This document shows positions 1 to 9,063 of a DNA stretch of 64,000 nt, piece by piece. The notes below the pieces were generated by a model. The model ran no database searches and was not told the origin of the DNA. It saw only the letters and a list, made by a program, of their open reading frames with translations. The position numbers and the translations under genes are program-made. The stretch's first letter is position 1. Every line of letters starts with the position of its first letter. Source of the stretch: Burkholderia sp. Ax-1724 (GTDB lineage: Bacteria; Pseudomonadota; Gammaproteobacteria; Burkholderiales; Burkholderiaceae); the NCBI RefSeq assembly GCF_011752995.1, contig NZ_VWWL01000016.1, positions 62,001 to 126,000 on the forward strand, in the 5' to 3' direction.

Positions 1-651
1 CGCCTGGGTCACGGCGCCCGCGTCGATATTGCCAAGCGGCGTGGCCTGTTCGACGACGAACTGCACGTCGGGCTGCGCGGCCGTCAGCAGTTTCTTGAAG
101 GTCGCCACCGCCGACTGCCCGTACTCGTAGTTCGGGTAGACGAGCGCCCAGCGCTTCTTCTTGAGCTTCGCCGCTTCCGGCACGAGCATCGCAACCTGCA
201 TATAGGTCGACGGACGCAGACGGTACGTGTATTGATTGCCGTCGGCCCAGACGATCTTGTCGGTCAGCGGTTCGGCGGCGAGGAAGAACATCTTCTTCTG
301 CTTCGCAAAGTCGGTGAGCGCGAGGCCCGTATTCGACAGATAACCGCCGAACAGCAGTTGCACCTGCTCGCGCGCGATCAGCTCCTGCGCGACGCGAATC
401 GTATCGCCGGGGTTGCCGTTGTCGTCGCGCGAAATCACTTCGAGCGGCTTGCCGAGTACGCCGCCCGCCGCGTTCACCTGTTCGAGCGCGAGAGTCCAGC
501 CGTTGCGGTAAGGTCCGAGAAAGGCGGGTTGCGCCTTGTAGCTATTGATCTCGCCGATTTTGATGGTCTGCTGTGCGCCCGCGCCGAATGCGGCAAACGA
601 GCACGCGGCCGACACCATGAGGCGAGAGATCCATCCTGCGCGCGTGGTCAT
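1..651 (-). CDS. Branched-chain amino acid type ABC transporter substrate-binding protein (C-terminus outside window)
   Basis: Periplasmic solute receptor of a LivJ/LivK-type importer. The minus strand from 651 encodes a signal peptide (MTTRAGWISRLMVSAACSF, then an Ala/Gly-rich cleavage region ending near AQQ). A mature domain begins IKIGEI and has the family features NAAGGVLGKPLEVI and a GGYLSNTG-like ligand-site stretch. 217 codons lie inside the window; the family is usually near 400 residues, so roughly the second half is missing past base 1. The start is the ATG at 651, preceded by GGAG. It is the last gene of the liv-type operon, 136 bp after the ATPase gene. Ligand identity cannot be read from the sequence; amides, urea or aromatic acids are as possible as amino acids. 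Confidence 0.88.
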   Translation of the reverse strand, partial: MTTRAGWISRLMVSAACSFAAFGAGAQQTIKIGEINSYKAQPAFLGPYRNGWTLALEQVNAAGGVLGKPLEVISRDDNGNPGDTIRVAQELIAREQVQLLFGGYLSNTGLALTDFAKQKKMFFLAAEPLTDKIVWADGNQYTYRLRPSTYMQVAMLVPEAAKLKKKRWALVYPNYEYGQSAVATFKKLLTAAQPDVQFVVEQATPLGNIDAGAVTQA

Positions 652-787
652 GCGTTTCTCCGTGGTCTGAAGGATTGCGGGGTTTTTCCGGTATTCGAGT
701 GGCGGGCGGCGCGGCAACCGAGGCGATACTCGCCGCAACAAGCGGGCATCGTACCGTATCGCTTCATACGCTCATTCATACGCCGAC

Positions 788-1501
788 TCATACGCTTAGA
801 CATGCACGCCTGACCGTATCGTTTTGCGCAAGCTCGCCGAGTGTGCCGCCGAAACGAATCTGCCCTTTTTCAAGCACGTACGCGCGATCGCTGACCAGTT
901 CGGCGAAATGAAGATTCTGTTCGGATAACAGAATAGAGAGTCCCTCGCGCTTCAGTTCGAGAATCATGTTCGCCATCTGCTCGACGATCACGGGCGCGAC
1001 GCCTTCGGACGGTTCGTCGAGCAACACCAGGTAAGGATTGCCCATCAGCGTGCGCGACACCGTGAGCATCTGCTGCTCGCCGCCGCTCATCTGTCCGCCT
1101 GGGCGCTTCGGCATTTCGCCGAGATTCGGAAAGAGGCGAAACAGCTTGTCCGGCGTCCATTGCGGCGCGCCTTCGCGCGGTGGCTGGCGGCCCGTATCGA
1201 GATTTTCCATCACGCTCAGATCGGCGAATAGGCGGCGGTCCTCGGGCACGAAGCCGACGCCCATGCGCGCGATCCTGTGCGGCGGCAGCGCGCCGATATT
1301 CTGGCCGCGAAACGTCACTTCGCCGCGACGGCGCGGCAGCAACCCCATGATCGCTTTCATCGTCGTCGATTTACCCGCGCCGTTGCGGCCGAGCAGCGCG
1401 ACGACTTCGCCGCGGCCGACTTCGAGATCGACGTCGAACAGGATATGCGCGCGGCCATAGAACGCGTTGAGGCCGGCTACCTTCAGCATCGGTTCGCTCA
1501 T
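788..1501 (-). CDS. livF: LivF-type ABC transporter ATP-binding protein
   Basis: One of the two cytoplasmic ATPases driving the importer. In the 237-residue product, Walker A is GRNGAGKST (about residues 38-46), the ABC signature is MSGGEQQ (about 138-144) and Walker B is LVLLDEP (about 158-164). A LivF-like GFVPEDRRLF segment lies between them. Its ATG overlaps the end of the livG-type gene by 4 bp, so the two are translationally coupled. Length is normal for LivF. The substrate is unknown, as for the whole operon. Confidence 0.93.
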   Translation of the reverse strand: MSEPMLKVAGLNAFYGRAHILFDVDLEVGRGEVVALLGRNGAGKSTTMKAIMGLLPRRRGEVTFRGQNIGALPPHRIARMGVGFVPEDRRLFADLSVMENLDTGRQPPREGAPQWTPDKLFRLFPNLGEMPKRPGGQMSGGEQQMLTVSRTLMGNPYLVLLDEPSEGVAPVIVEQMANMILELKREGLSILLSEQNLHFAELVSDRAYVLEKGQIRFGGTLGELAQNDTVRRACLSV

Positions 1502-2319
1502 TGCCGCACCCCTTCGTCTCGACCGTGGCCGTTCGCGCCACCTGCTGCGTGAAGCAACGGCGCCTGCGGCCGGAACGTCTTGCCGGTGCCGAAATAGACT
1601 TCCTGCACGCGTGCGTCGTTGCGGATCGTCTGCGCATCGCCCTCGGCGATCAGCTTGCCGCGCGCGAGCACGATCATGCGATCGGCGTAGGCAAACACCA
1701 CGTCCATGCTGTGCTCGGTAAACAGCACGCCGATCCCGTTCTCGATAACGAGCCGTTTGGTCAGCGCCATCAATTCATGACGCTCCTGCGGCGCCATGCC
1801 GGCCGTCGGTTCGTCCATCAGCAACAGCTTTGGACGATTCGCGAGCGCGATCGCGAGCTCGACGCGCTTCACGTCGCCATACGCGAGCACGCCGCATGCG
1901 CGGCTCGCGTGCCCGGCCATGCCGACCTGTTCGAGCAGCGCGAACGCTTCGTCGGCATAACGCAAGCGCGCCGGCTTCCATATGCCGAAGGTCTTTTTCT
2001 CGCGCGACACGAGCGCCATCTGCACGTTTTCGAGCACGGTCATCGAATTGAACGTAGCGGCAATCTGGAACGTGCGGCCCACGCCAAGCCGCCAGATATC
2101 GCGCGGACGCATGCCGACCAGTTCGTGACCGTCGAGAAGAATCGAGCCCGACGATGGCGGCAACTGTCCGTTGACCATATTGAAGCAGGTCGATTTGCCC
2201 GCGCCGTTGGGCCCGAGCAGCGCCAGCAGTTGACCGGCTTCGAGAGCGAAGGAAACGTCGTCGACGGCCTTGACGCCGCCGAACGATTTCGACAGGCCGC
2301 TCACGCGCAGCAGACTCAT
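1498..2319 (-). CDS. livG: LivG-type ABC transporter ATP-binding protein
   Basis: Second ATPase of the importer, 273 residues. Walker A is GPNGAGKST (about 36-44) and Walker B is KLLLMDEPTAG (about 164-174). The signature segment reads LAYGDVKRVE rather than the usual LSYGEQRRLE, a modest variant still compatible with function. The C-terminal region has the LivG hallmark VLFTEHSMDVVF followed by VYFG. It overlaps the permease gene upstream and livF downstream by 4 bp each. Confidence 0.93.
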   Translation of the reverse strand: MSLLRVSGLSKSFGGVKAVDDVSFALEAGQLLALLGPNGAGKSTCFNMVNGQLPPSSGSILLDGHELVGMRPRDIWRLGVGRTFQIAATFNSMTVLENVQMALVSREKKTFGIWKPARLRYADEAFALLEQVGMAGHASRACGVLAYGDVKRVELAIALANRPKLLLMDEPTAGMAPQERHELMALTKRLVIENGIGVLFTEHSMDVVFAYADRMIVLARGKLIAEGDAQTIRNDARVQEVYFGTGKTFRPQAPLLHAAGGANGHGRDEGVRQ

Positions 2320-4265
2320 AGGCCCTCCTTGAGCGCTTCGGTGCGCTGCGCGGGTGACGTGCCGCCGCTGTTTTCATCGGTATGATCGAGGCTCGCATCG
2401 CCGAAACGCTCGCGAACGAAGCCGACCATGCCCTGCGGAAACGCGATCACGAGCAGCAGGATCGCGAGGCCGAGCAGCGCCTGCCAATAGTCGGTCTGCC
2501 GCGCGACCGTATCCTGCAACCAGGTGAATACGGCCGCGCCGACGAGCGGCCCGCTCAGCGTTTGCAGGCCGCCGAGCAGCACCATCACGAGACCGTCGAC
2601 CGAACGGCTCACGCTGATGACGTCCGGCGAAATAGTGCCCTTCGAGAACGCATACAGCGAACCGGCGAGCCCGCAGAACAGCGCCGCGATCACGAACGCG
2701 GCCCACTGCACGCGCCTGGCATCGATGCCGATCGCCTCGGCGCGCAGCACGGAATCGCGCGACGCGCGCATCGCATAGCCGAGCGGCGAAAACAGCATGC
2801 GGCGCAACAGCCACACACCGAGTCCGGCACAAACGAGCGTCAGGTAATAGTAGGCAAGCGGCGACGCCAGCCAGTTCGACGGCCATAAGCCGAGCACGCC
2901 GTTGCTGCCGCCCGTCACGTCGTCCCACTGGAATACGACGGACCAGACGATCTGCGCGAACGCGAGCGTGAGCATCGCGAGATAGACGCCCGAGAGGCGC
3001 ACGCAGAACCAGCCGAATACGAGCGCGCCAAGCACGGCAAGCAGCGGGCCGAGCAGCAGCGCGGCTTCCATCGGCAGATCGAGCACCTTGAGAAACAGCG
3101 CGGCGCCGTATGCGCCGAGCCCGAAATACGCAGCATGGCCGAATGAATGCATGCCGCCCGGCCCCATGATGAAATGCAGGCTCGCCGCGAACAGCACCGC
3201 GATCAGGATTTCGACGAGCAGCACCGGCATATACGGAAACGCCCCGGCCGCGAGCGGCGCGAGCGCGAGAACCAGCAGCACGAGCGCGGCGAGCCACTTC
3301 ACGCGCCTGCTCGCGGGACGCAGAGGCGCTTCCGGCGCGCCCATGCCGCGCACCGCGACGCTCGCGCGGCCGAGCAGTCCCCACGGCCGCACGACAAGCA
3401 CGACCGCCATCACGACGAACTCCGCGACGAGCGTAAAACGGCTCAGCGACAGGCCCACGCCGAACAGCGTCACATGGCCGATGCCGATGCATAGCGCCTT
3501 GATCTCGGCGATCAGCAGCGCCGCGATAAACGCCCCCGGAATCGAACCCATGCCGCCGACCACGACGACCACGAACGCATTGCCGATCGTCTCGAGATCG
3601 AGCGACAGGTTCGCCGACATGCGCGGCCCTTGCAGCGCGCCGCCGAGCCCAGCGAGAAACGCGCCGACGAAAAACACGCCGGTAAACAGCCACGCCTGGT
3701 TGATGCCGAGCGCGCCGAGCATCTCGCGGTCCTGCGTCGCGGCGCGCACGAGCGTGCCCCAGCGCGTGCGCGTCAACGCATACCAGAGCAGCAGCAGCAC
3801 CAGCGGACCGATGACGATCAGCGCGATATCGTAGGTCGGCAGCGGATGGCCGAGAAAATCGACCGCGCCCGCGAGATGCGGCGCGCGCGGGCCGAACAGA
3901 TCGTCGGGGCCCCACAGCCAGAGCGCGGCATCGCGAAAGATCAGCACGAGCGCAAATGTCGCGAGCAGATGGAATAACTCGGGTGCCTGATAGATACGCC
4001 GCAGCACCACGATTTCGACGAGCGCGCCGAGCACCGCGACCGCCAGCGCGGCAGCCAGCACCGACAGCCAGAAGCCCGCTACCGTATGGCCGAAGCGGCT
4101 CGCGATGCTGTACGCGACGTAAATCCCGATCATATAGAACGAGCCATGCGCAAAGTTGACGATGCGCGTTACGCCGAAGATCAGCGACAGGCCGGCGGCA
4201 ACGAGAAACAGCGTCGAGGCATCGGCAAGTCCGTTGACCAGTTGTACCAGCAGATTCGAAAGCAT
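2316..4265 (-). CDS. Fused LivH-LivM permease of the branched-chain amino acid type ABC transporter
   Basis: Single 649-residue membrane protein carrying both permease subunits, which are usually separate genes. Residues about 1-290 are LivH-like (early LIFGVTRIVNFAHGSFYMIG, later GGMGSIPGAF). Residues about 320-640 are LivM-like (FGHAAYFGLGAYGAA, then VMVLLGGLQTLSGPLVGA). The ATG at 4265 was chosen because GAGGG lies just upstream and the LivH membrane segment starts right after it; an upstream in-frame start at 4364 would add an unlikely Ala/Arg-rich tail. First gene of the operon, with a 4-bp overlap to livG. The fusion is continuous with no frameshift. Confidence 0.9.
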   Translation of the reverse strand: MLSNLLVQLVNGLADASTLFLVAAGLSLIFGVTRIVNFAHGSFYMIGIYVAYSIASRFGHTVAGFWLSVLAAALAVAVLGALVEIVVLRRIYQAPELFHLLATFALVLIFRDAALWLWGPDDLFGPRAPHLAGAVDFLGHPLPTYDIALIVIGPLVLLLLWYALTRTRWGTLVRAATQDREMLGALGINQAWLFTGVFFVGAFLAGLGGALQGPRMSANLSLDLETIGNAFVVVVVGGMGSIPGAFIAALLIAEIKALCIGIGHVTLFGVGLSLSRFTLVAEFVVMAVVLVVRPWGLLGRASVAVRGMGAPEAPLRPASRRVKWLAALVLLVLALAPLAAGAFPYMPVLLVEILIAVLFAASLHFIMGPGGMHSFGHAAYFGLGAYGAALFLKVLDLPMEAALLLGPLLAVLGALVFGWFCVRLSGVYLAMLTLAFAQIVWSVVFQWDDVTGGSNGVLGLWPSNWLASPLAYYYLTLVCAGLGVWLLRRMLFSPLGYAMRASRDSVLRAEAIGIDARRVQWAAFVIAALFCGLAGSLYAFSKGTISPDVISVSRSVDGLVMVLLGGLQTLSGPLVGAAVFTWLQDTVARQTDYWQALLGLAILLLVIAFPQGMVGFVRERFGDASLDHTDENSGGTSPAQRTEALKEGL

Positions 4266-4534
4266 TGCGACCCTCGGCGGCCAGCCGAAAGGCGTGCGAG
4301 CGGCGGGCGCGTCGACACGATCGGCGGGCGTTGCAGCGCGTGCGGCACCATGCGCCCGCGTCAAAGGCAGGACACTACCAGTGAATCATCCCGCATCACA
4401 ACCCACACAAAATCTACGCCGAAGCGAACGGGCGTGCAGTGTGTGGCGGCGGGCCAATACTCGTTGCGTGGGGTCGCGGAACCTGCTGGATGCGGCAACG
4501 CCAGGTAGGCGCGCCGCAGTGGCGCCGCCGTGCA

Positions 4535-4572
4535 TAAAAAAACGCGCGCCGGACAACATCCCGGCGCGCGTT
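4535..4572 (-). terminator. Rho-independent terminator of the pca operon
   Basis: A near-perfect GC-rich stem (AACGCGCGCCGG and its complement, loop of about 7 nt) is followed, reading the minus strand, by seven T residues. It lies 46 bp after the pcaC stop and before the permease gene, so it separates the pca operon from the ABC operon. The rest of the 4266-4617 gap shows no coding signal; it should hold the ABC operon promoter, but I cannot point to one. Confidence 0.85.
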
Positions 4573-4617
4573 CTTCATCTTCAATCAGCAGAAGATGCGA
4601 TGCGGCTTGCGATACGC

Positions 4618-5016
4618 TTAAGGCTTTGCCGCCGCCGCGGCATCGTCTTCGCGGAACAGCTTGTCGGCGAGATGGAACGCCGAATTGGCTGCCGGCACGC
4701 CGCAATAGATCGCGCTCTGCATCAGCACTTCCTTGATCTGCTCGCGCGTCACGCCGTTGTTCTTCGCGGCGCGCAGATGCAGCGCGAGTTCTTCGTTGCG
4801 GTTCAGCGCGACCATCATCGCAATGGTCAGCAGGCTGCGCGTATGACGCGGCAGGCCATCGCGCGTCCAGATCTCGCCCCATGCATAGCGCGAGATAAAG
4901 TTCTGGAATTCTTCGGTCAGCTCGGTGCGATTCGCAAGCGAGCGGTCGACGTGCGCATTGCCGAGCACTGCGCGGCGCACGCCTATTCCGGCTTCGTAGC
5001 GGTCTTCGTCGTTCAT
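4618..5016 (-). CDS. pcaC: 4-carboxymuconolactone decarboxylase
   Basis: Converts 4-carboxymuconolactone to beta-ketoadipate enol-lactone in the protocatechuate branch of the beta-ketoadipate pathway. The 132-residue product has the AhpD-like fold sequence of PcaC: an N-terminal RYEAGIGVRRAVLGNAHVD, TRDGLPRHTRSLLTIAMM, then HLRAAKNNGVTREQIKEVL and YCGVPAANSAFHLA. Size is typical. It overlaps pcaD by 4 bp and is the last gene of the operon before a terminator. Confidence 0.95.
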   Translation of the reverse strand: MNDEDRYEAGIGVRRAVLGNAHVDRSLANRTELTEEFQNFISRYAWGEIWTRDGLPRHTRSLLTIAMMVALNRNEELALHLRAAKNNGVTREQIKEVLMQSAIYCGVPAANSAFHLADKLFREDDAAAAAKP

Positions 5017-5804
5017 TTCGTCTCCGTCAGGAAGTCGAGTACGGTCTTCGTGAAAGCGTCGGCCTTCTCGATGTTGGAAATATGCGAGGCGTCGAGTTCG
5101 ACATAGCGCGCGCCCGGAATCGCCTGGGCCAGTTCGCGGCCTTGCGCGGGCGTCGCGGCAACGTCGTGCGTGCCGCTGATGACGAGCGCCGGCAGCCTGA
5201 TGCCGGGCGCTTCGGGGCGCAGGTCGGTCGCGTCGATCGCGTCGCAGTTCGATGCATAGCCTTCCTTGTCGGTATGCACGAACACGTCGCGGATCATCGC
5301 CAGCACGATCGGCTCACGCTCGATAAAGTCAGCCGTAAACCAGCGCGGCAGCACCGCGTCGGCCAGCGCGAGCATGCCTTCGTTGCGGGCCTTCGCGGCG
5401 CGCGGCACCCACACTTCCGGCGAGCCGATGCGCGCGGCCGTATTGCACAGCACGACGCGCTCGAAGCGGTCGCCATAACGCGCGGCAAGACCGACGCCGG
5501 TCAGGCCGCCCATCGACACGCCGCAAAAATGCGCGCGCGCGATCTTCAGCGTATCCATCAGGCCGATCACGTCACCGGTCAGTTGCTCGATCGTGTACGG
5601 CCCCTTCGGCGCTTCCGAATGGCCGTGGCCGCGCGTGTCGTAGCGCAGCACGCGGAAATGTTTCGACAACGCCGCGACCTGCGGCGTCCACATGGACAGA
5701 TCGCTGCCGAGCGAATTCGACAGCACGATCCACGGCGCGTGGCCGTGACGGTCGCCGTCGATGCGGTAGTGAAGCTCGGTGCCGTTGACTGCGGCGTAGG
5801 GCAT
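5013..5804 (-). CDS. pcaD: 3-oxoadipate enol-lactonase
   Basis: Alpha/beta hydrolase that opens beta-ketoadipate enol-lactone. In the 263-residue product the nucleophile elbow GVSMGG puts Ser at residue 97. An oxyanion-hole region LSNSLGSDLSMW lies near residue 30, and the C-terminal catalytic His is in DASHISNIE. The ATG at 5804 is preceded by AGGAG at about 8 nt. It sits 5 bp after pcaB and overlaps pcaC. Confidence 0.95.
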   Translation of the reverse strand: MPYAAVNGTELHYRIDGDRHGHAPWIVLSNSLGSDLSMWTPQVAALSKHFRVLRYDTRGHGHSEAPKGPYTIEQLTGDVIGLMDTLKIARAHFCGVSMGGLTGVGLAARYGDRFERVVLCNTAARIGSPEVWVPRAAKARNEGMLALADAVLPRWFTADFIEREPIVLAMIRDVFVHTDKEGYASNCDAIDATDLRPEAPGIRLPALVISGTHDVAATPAQGRELAQAIPGARYVELDASHISNIEKADAFTKTVLDFLTETK

Positions 5805-5809
5805 GCCGG

Positions 5810-7189
5810 TTACTCCTTGGAATGGGCGCGCTGCGCGCGCGTGGAATGAAGCGCCAGCGCCGCGTCCACATATGCGTGCGCCTGGCCGACGTATTGAGCG
5901 GGGTCGAGCAGCGCTTGCAGGCGCTCGGCCGAAAGATGGGCGGTGACGTCCGCGTCGGCGGACAGCACCTCGTACAGCGTCTTGCCGTCGCGGATCGCCG
6001 CCTTCGAGGCGCGCTCGACCAGATGGTGCGCGTCGAGCCGGCCAATCGAATCGCCGAGCGCGAGCATGACCGCTTCGCCGAGAATCAGGCCGTGCGTGAC
6101 GTCGAGATTCGCGGCGAGACGCGTCACGTTCACATTCAGGCCGGCGGCGATCTGCTCGATATTCGCGAGCGCGCCGCCCGCGAGGCGCGCGAGGTCCGGC
6201 AGCGCGTCCCATTCGGCCTGCCAGCCGCCGAGCGCGCGTTCGTGCTCCTGCACCATGCCCGCGAACACGGTCGAGACGAGTCCCGGCGCGCGCGTCGCGG
6301 CGGTCAGCACGGCCGCACAGCCGACCGGGTTGCGCTTGTGCGGCATGGTCGACGAACCGCCCTTGCCGGCCGCGGCCGGTTCTGCAAGCTCGTCGATTTC
6401 GGTCTGCATCTGTAGCGAGATATCGCGTGCGATCTTGCCGAGCGTGCCAATCAGCATGCCGAACAGCGCTGCCGTTTCGGCGATGCGATCGCGCTGCGTA
6501 TGCCACGGCAAGGTCGGTACGGCAAGGCCGAGTTCCTTCGCGAGCGCTTGCGTAACCTGCGGCGCCGCCTCGCGCAGACTCGCGAGCGTGCCGGCCGCGC
6601 CGCCGAATTGCAGCACGAGCACGCGCTCGCGCAATGCATCGAGCCGCTCGCGATGACGCAGCAGCGCGTCGAGCCATTGCGCGAACTTGAGGCCGAGCGT
6701 GATCGGCAGCGCCTGTTGCAGCCATGTGCGGCCGATCATCGGCGTCGCGCGATGGGTGGCCGCGAGTGTCGCGACCGCGTCGCAGGTGGCTTGCAAACCG
6801 CTGTCGAGCAGATCGAACGTGTCGCGCAGTTGCAGCACCGTCGCCGTATCGATAATGTCCTGGCTCGTCGCGCCCCAGTGCACGTATTTGCCGGCTTCGG
6901 CATCGGCGGCCTTGACGCGCGCGGTCAGTTGCTTGACGAGCGGAATCGCGAGATTGCCGCCGAGCGCGGCATCGCGCGCGAGCGCGTCGGCGTCGAGCTG
7001 GTCGGCCTGGCAGGCCGCCTCGATCGCAGGCACGGCGGTGTGGGGAATGACATGATGGGCGGCCGAAGCGCGCGCGAGCGCGGCTTCGACGTCGAGCATC
7101 CGTTGCAGCGTGGCACGCGGCGCCCAGATGTCGTTCATCGGCTGCGTGCCGCAAAGAAGGCCAGTCAGACGGGCGCTGGAGTCGAGCAT
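5810..7189 (-). CDS. pcaB: 3-carboxy-cis,cis-muconate cycloisomerase
   Basis: Cytoplasmic lactonising enzyme of protocatechuate catabolism, in the fumarase/argininosuccinate-lyase superfamily. The 459-residue product carries the family signature GGSSTMPHKRNP in the middle, the N-terminal ARLTGLLCGTQPMNDIW, and VHWGATSQDIIDT. The Met at 7189 fits the usual PcaB N-terminus; the upstream in-frame extension is Arg-rich and unlikely. The ribosome-binding site is weak. A 315-bp gap separates it from pcaJ. Confidence 0.93.
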   Translation of the reverse strand: MLDSSARLTGLLCGTQPMNDIWAPRATLQRMLDVEAALARASAAHHVIPHTAVPAIEAACQADQLDADALARDAALGGNLAIPLVKQLTARVKAADAEAGKYVHWGATSQDIIDTATVLQLRDTFDLLDSGLQATCDAVATLAATHRATPMIGRTWLQQALPITLGLKFAQWLDALLRHRERLDALRERVLVLQFGGAAGTLASLREAAPQVTQALAKELGLAVPTLPWHTQRDRIAETAALFGMLIGTLGKIARDISLQMQTEIDELAEPAAAGKGGSSTMPHKRNPVGCAAVLTAATRAPGLVSTVFAGMVQEHERALGGWQAEWDALPDLARLAGGALANIEQIAAGLNVNVTRLAANLDVTHGLILGEAVMLALGDSIGRLDAHHLVERASKAAIRDGKTLYEVLSADADVTAHLSAERLQALLDPAQYVGQAHAYVDAALALHSTRAQRAHSKE

Positions 7190-7504
7190 GGTGACGTCGG
7201 GTTCGAGGGAATCGGGGATGAAGAATGAGCGTGGCGCGCAACGGCTCAACGTTGACGCGAGCCGGCGCGCTTGCCGCGCTTGCCGCGGTCGCAATCTCCG
7301 GCTGCACACGTCATGTCGTGCTTCGCGCTCACGCTCGCCCGGCGCAGGGCCGCATCAGGTGGCCTGACACGCCGGTTCGCACGATTGCGCGTCGCCGTGT
7401 ATTTTGCGCCAAACGCGGCGGGCATGGCGCCGAAATTGCCGGGCCGGCGCCAACGAAGCGTTTGCTCCATCGGCGCCGGCCCTGTCGCACCACTCAGCCA
7501 GCCA
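7190..7504. other. Intergenic stretch pcaJ-pcaB with a long hairpin
   Basis: 315 bp without a convincing gene. It contains a perfect 11-bp inverted repeat (arms 7441-7451 and 7472-7482, about 20 nt loop) just after the pcaJ stop. On the minus strand it is followed only by a short T run, so it may be a weak terminator, an mRNA-stabilising hairpin or a processing site between pcaIJ and pcaBDC. A separate promoter for pcaBDC in the remaining sequence is possible but I cannot define one. Confidence 0.5.
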
Positions 7505-8164
7505 TCAGGCCGCGCGCGCGGACTGCGTGCCGTCGGTCATCGGCACGCCGGTCAGCTTCACCAGCTCGTCGAAGCCGATATCCGAGAAGATCTCGCGCAC
7601 CACGAGGCCTTCCTTCGCCACGTCGATCATCGCGAGGTCCGTATAGATACGGGTCACGCAGCCGACACCGGTAACCGGGTACGAGCACTCGGCGGCAATC
7701 TTGCTTTCGCCCTGCTTGGTCAGGTGCTCCATCATCACGTAGACCTGCTTCGCGCCGATCGCGAGGTCCATCGCGCCGCCGACAGCCGGAATCGCGTCGG
7801 GTGCGCCGGTGTGCCAGTTCGCGAGGTCGCCCTTCGCCGACACCTGGAACGCGCCGAGCACGCAGAAGTCGAGATGGCCGCCGCGCATCATCGCGAACGA
7901 ATCGGCGTGGTGGAAATAGGCGCCGCCCGTCAGCAGCGTAACGTGCTGCTTGCCGGCGTTGATCAGTTCGTCGTCTTCCTCGCCCTTCGCCGGTGCCGGG
8001 CCCATGCCGAGCAGACCGTTTTCGCTGTGCAGGAAGATTTCCTTGTCGGTGGCGAGGTGGTTCGCCACCAGCGTCGGCACGCCGATGCCGAGGTTCACGT
8101 AAGCGCCTTCAGGAATATCCTGGGCAACGCGCTTGGCCATTTCATCGCGGGTCAGTTTCTTCAT
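7505..8164 (-). CDS. pcaJ: 3-oxoadipate CoA-transferase subunit B
   Basis: Beta subunit of the succinyl-CoA:3-oxoadipate CoA-transferase. The 219-residue product has the catalytic-Glu motif SENGLLGMGP (Glu about residue 48) and GGAYFHHADSFAMMRGGHLDF-type sequence typical of subunit B. The ATG at 8164 follows GGAG; the longer in-frame start would add a proline-rich tail. It follows pcaI by 13 bp. Confidence 0.95.
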   Translation of the reverse strand: MKKLTRDEMAKRVAQDIPEGAYVNLGIGVPTLVANHLATDKEIFLHSENGLLGMGPAPAKGEEDDELINAGKQHVTLLTGGAYFHHADSFAMMRGGHLDFCVLGAFQVSAKGDLANWHTGAPDAIPAVGGAMDLAIGAKQVYVMMEHLTKQGESKIAAECSYPVTGVGCVTRIYTDLAMIDVAKEGLVVREIFSDIGFDELVKLTGVPMTDGTQSARAA

Positions 8165-8177
8165 GTCGGTCTCCGAA

Positions 8178-8885
8178 TCAGGCAGCAGCGTCGTGAGGAT
8201 TGGGCGTCGGGGCATGCACCGCTTGCGGCACTTCGATCACGCGTTGCACGAAAATGCCCGGCGTGACGATTTCTTCCGGGTCGAGGCCGCCGAGCGGCAC
8301 GACTTGCGAGACCTGCACGATCGCGGTTTTCGCCGCGCTCGCCATGATCGGGCCGAAGTTGCGCGCGGTCTTGCGATAGATCAGGTTGCCCCAGCGGTCG
8401 CCCTTGTACGCCTTGATCAGCGCGAAGTCCGCATGCAGCGGCGCTTCGAGCACATAGTGGCGGCCGTCGATCAGGCGCGTTTCCTTGCCTTCGGCGAGCT
8501 TGGTGCCGTACGCGGTCGGCGTGAAAAAGCCGCCGATGCCGGCGCCCGCCGCGCGGATGCGCTCGGCGAGATTGCCTTGCGGCACGAGTTCGAGTTCGAT
8601 TTCGCCGGAGCGATAGAGCGCATCGAACACATACGAATCGCTCTGGCGCGGGAACGAGCAGACGATCTTGCGCACGCGCTTGGTCTTCAGCAGCGCGGCG
8701 AGGCCGATGTCGCCGTTACCGGCGTTGTTGTTGACGATGGTCAGGTCGCGCGCGCCTTGCTCGATAAGCGCGTCGATCAGCTCCGACGGCATCCCTGCCG
8801 TGCCGAAGCCGCCGATCATGACGGTCGCGCCGTCGTGGACATCGGCGACCGCCGACTGCAGTGACTCGAAAATCTTGTTGATCAT
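8178..8885 (-). CDS. pcaI: 3-oxoadipate CoA-transferase subunit A
   Basis: Alpha subunit of the CoA-transferase, 235 residues. It has the glycine-rich CoA-transferase motif GGFGTAGMPSEL at about residues 25-36, VNNNAGNGDIGLAALL, and a C-terminal half with the expected NLIYRKTARNFGP. It is the first gene of the pca operon and is transcribed away from the LysR gene at 9316. No pcaH, pcaG or pcaF is in the window. Confidence 0.95.
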   Translation of the reverse strand: MINKIFESLQSAVADVHDGATVMIGGFGTAGMPSELIDALIEQGARDLTIVNNNAGNGDIGLAALLKTKRVRKIVCSFPRQSDSYVFDALYRSGEIELELVPQGNLAERIRAAGAGIGGFFTPTAYGTKLAEGKETRLIDGRHYVLEAPLHADFALIKAYKGDRWGNLIYRKTARNFGPIMASAAKTAIVQVSQVVPLGGLDPEEIVTPGIFVQRVIEVPQAVHAPTPNPHDAAA

Positions 8886-9030
8886 GTCGAATTTCCTTTG
8901 GGGGCGCTACGTGCCGCCGAGCGTACCGCCGTAACCGGCAAGGCTCGCGCGGAACAGTCTCCGGGCATGCTGGCGACGGCTCGCGACGTTGGGAGCGGGC
9001 TGGCGCCTTCGGTTCGTTCACCGTCGATTT

Positions 9031-9063
9031 GTTCGTTGTATGAACAGTGATTCGTTTAGCGAA
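9031..9063. promoter_or_regulatory. Paired dyads in the pcaI-lysR divergent promoter region
   Basis: The 430-bp region 8886-9315 between pcaI and the LysR gene has no gene. It contains two short inverted repeats: GTTC-N7-GAAC at 9031-9045 and TTCG-N5-CGAA at 9051-9063. Their starts are 20 bp apart, so they would lie on the same face of the helix. The half-site GTTCG also occurs at 9012. This is the natural place for binding by the adjacent LysR protein or an IclR-type PcaR. Operator function is inferred. Confidence 0.4.
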
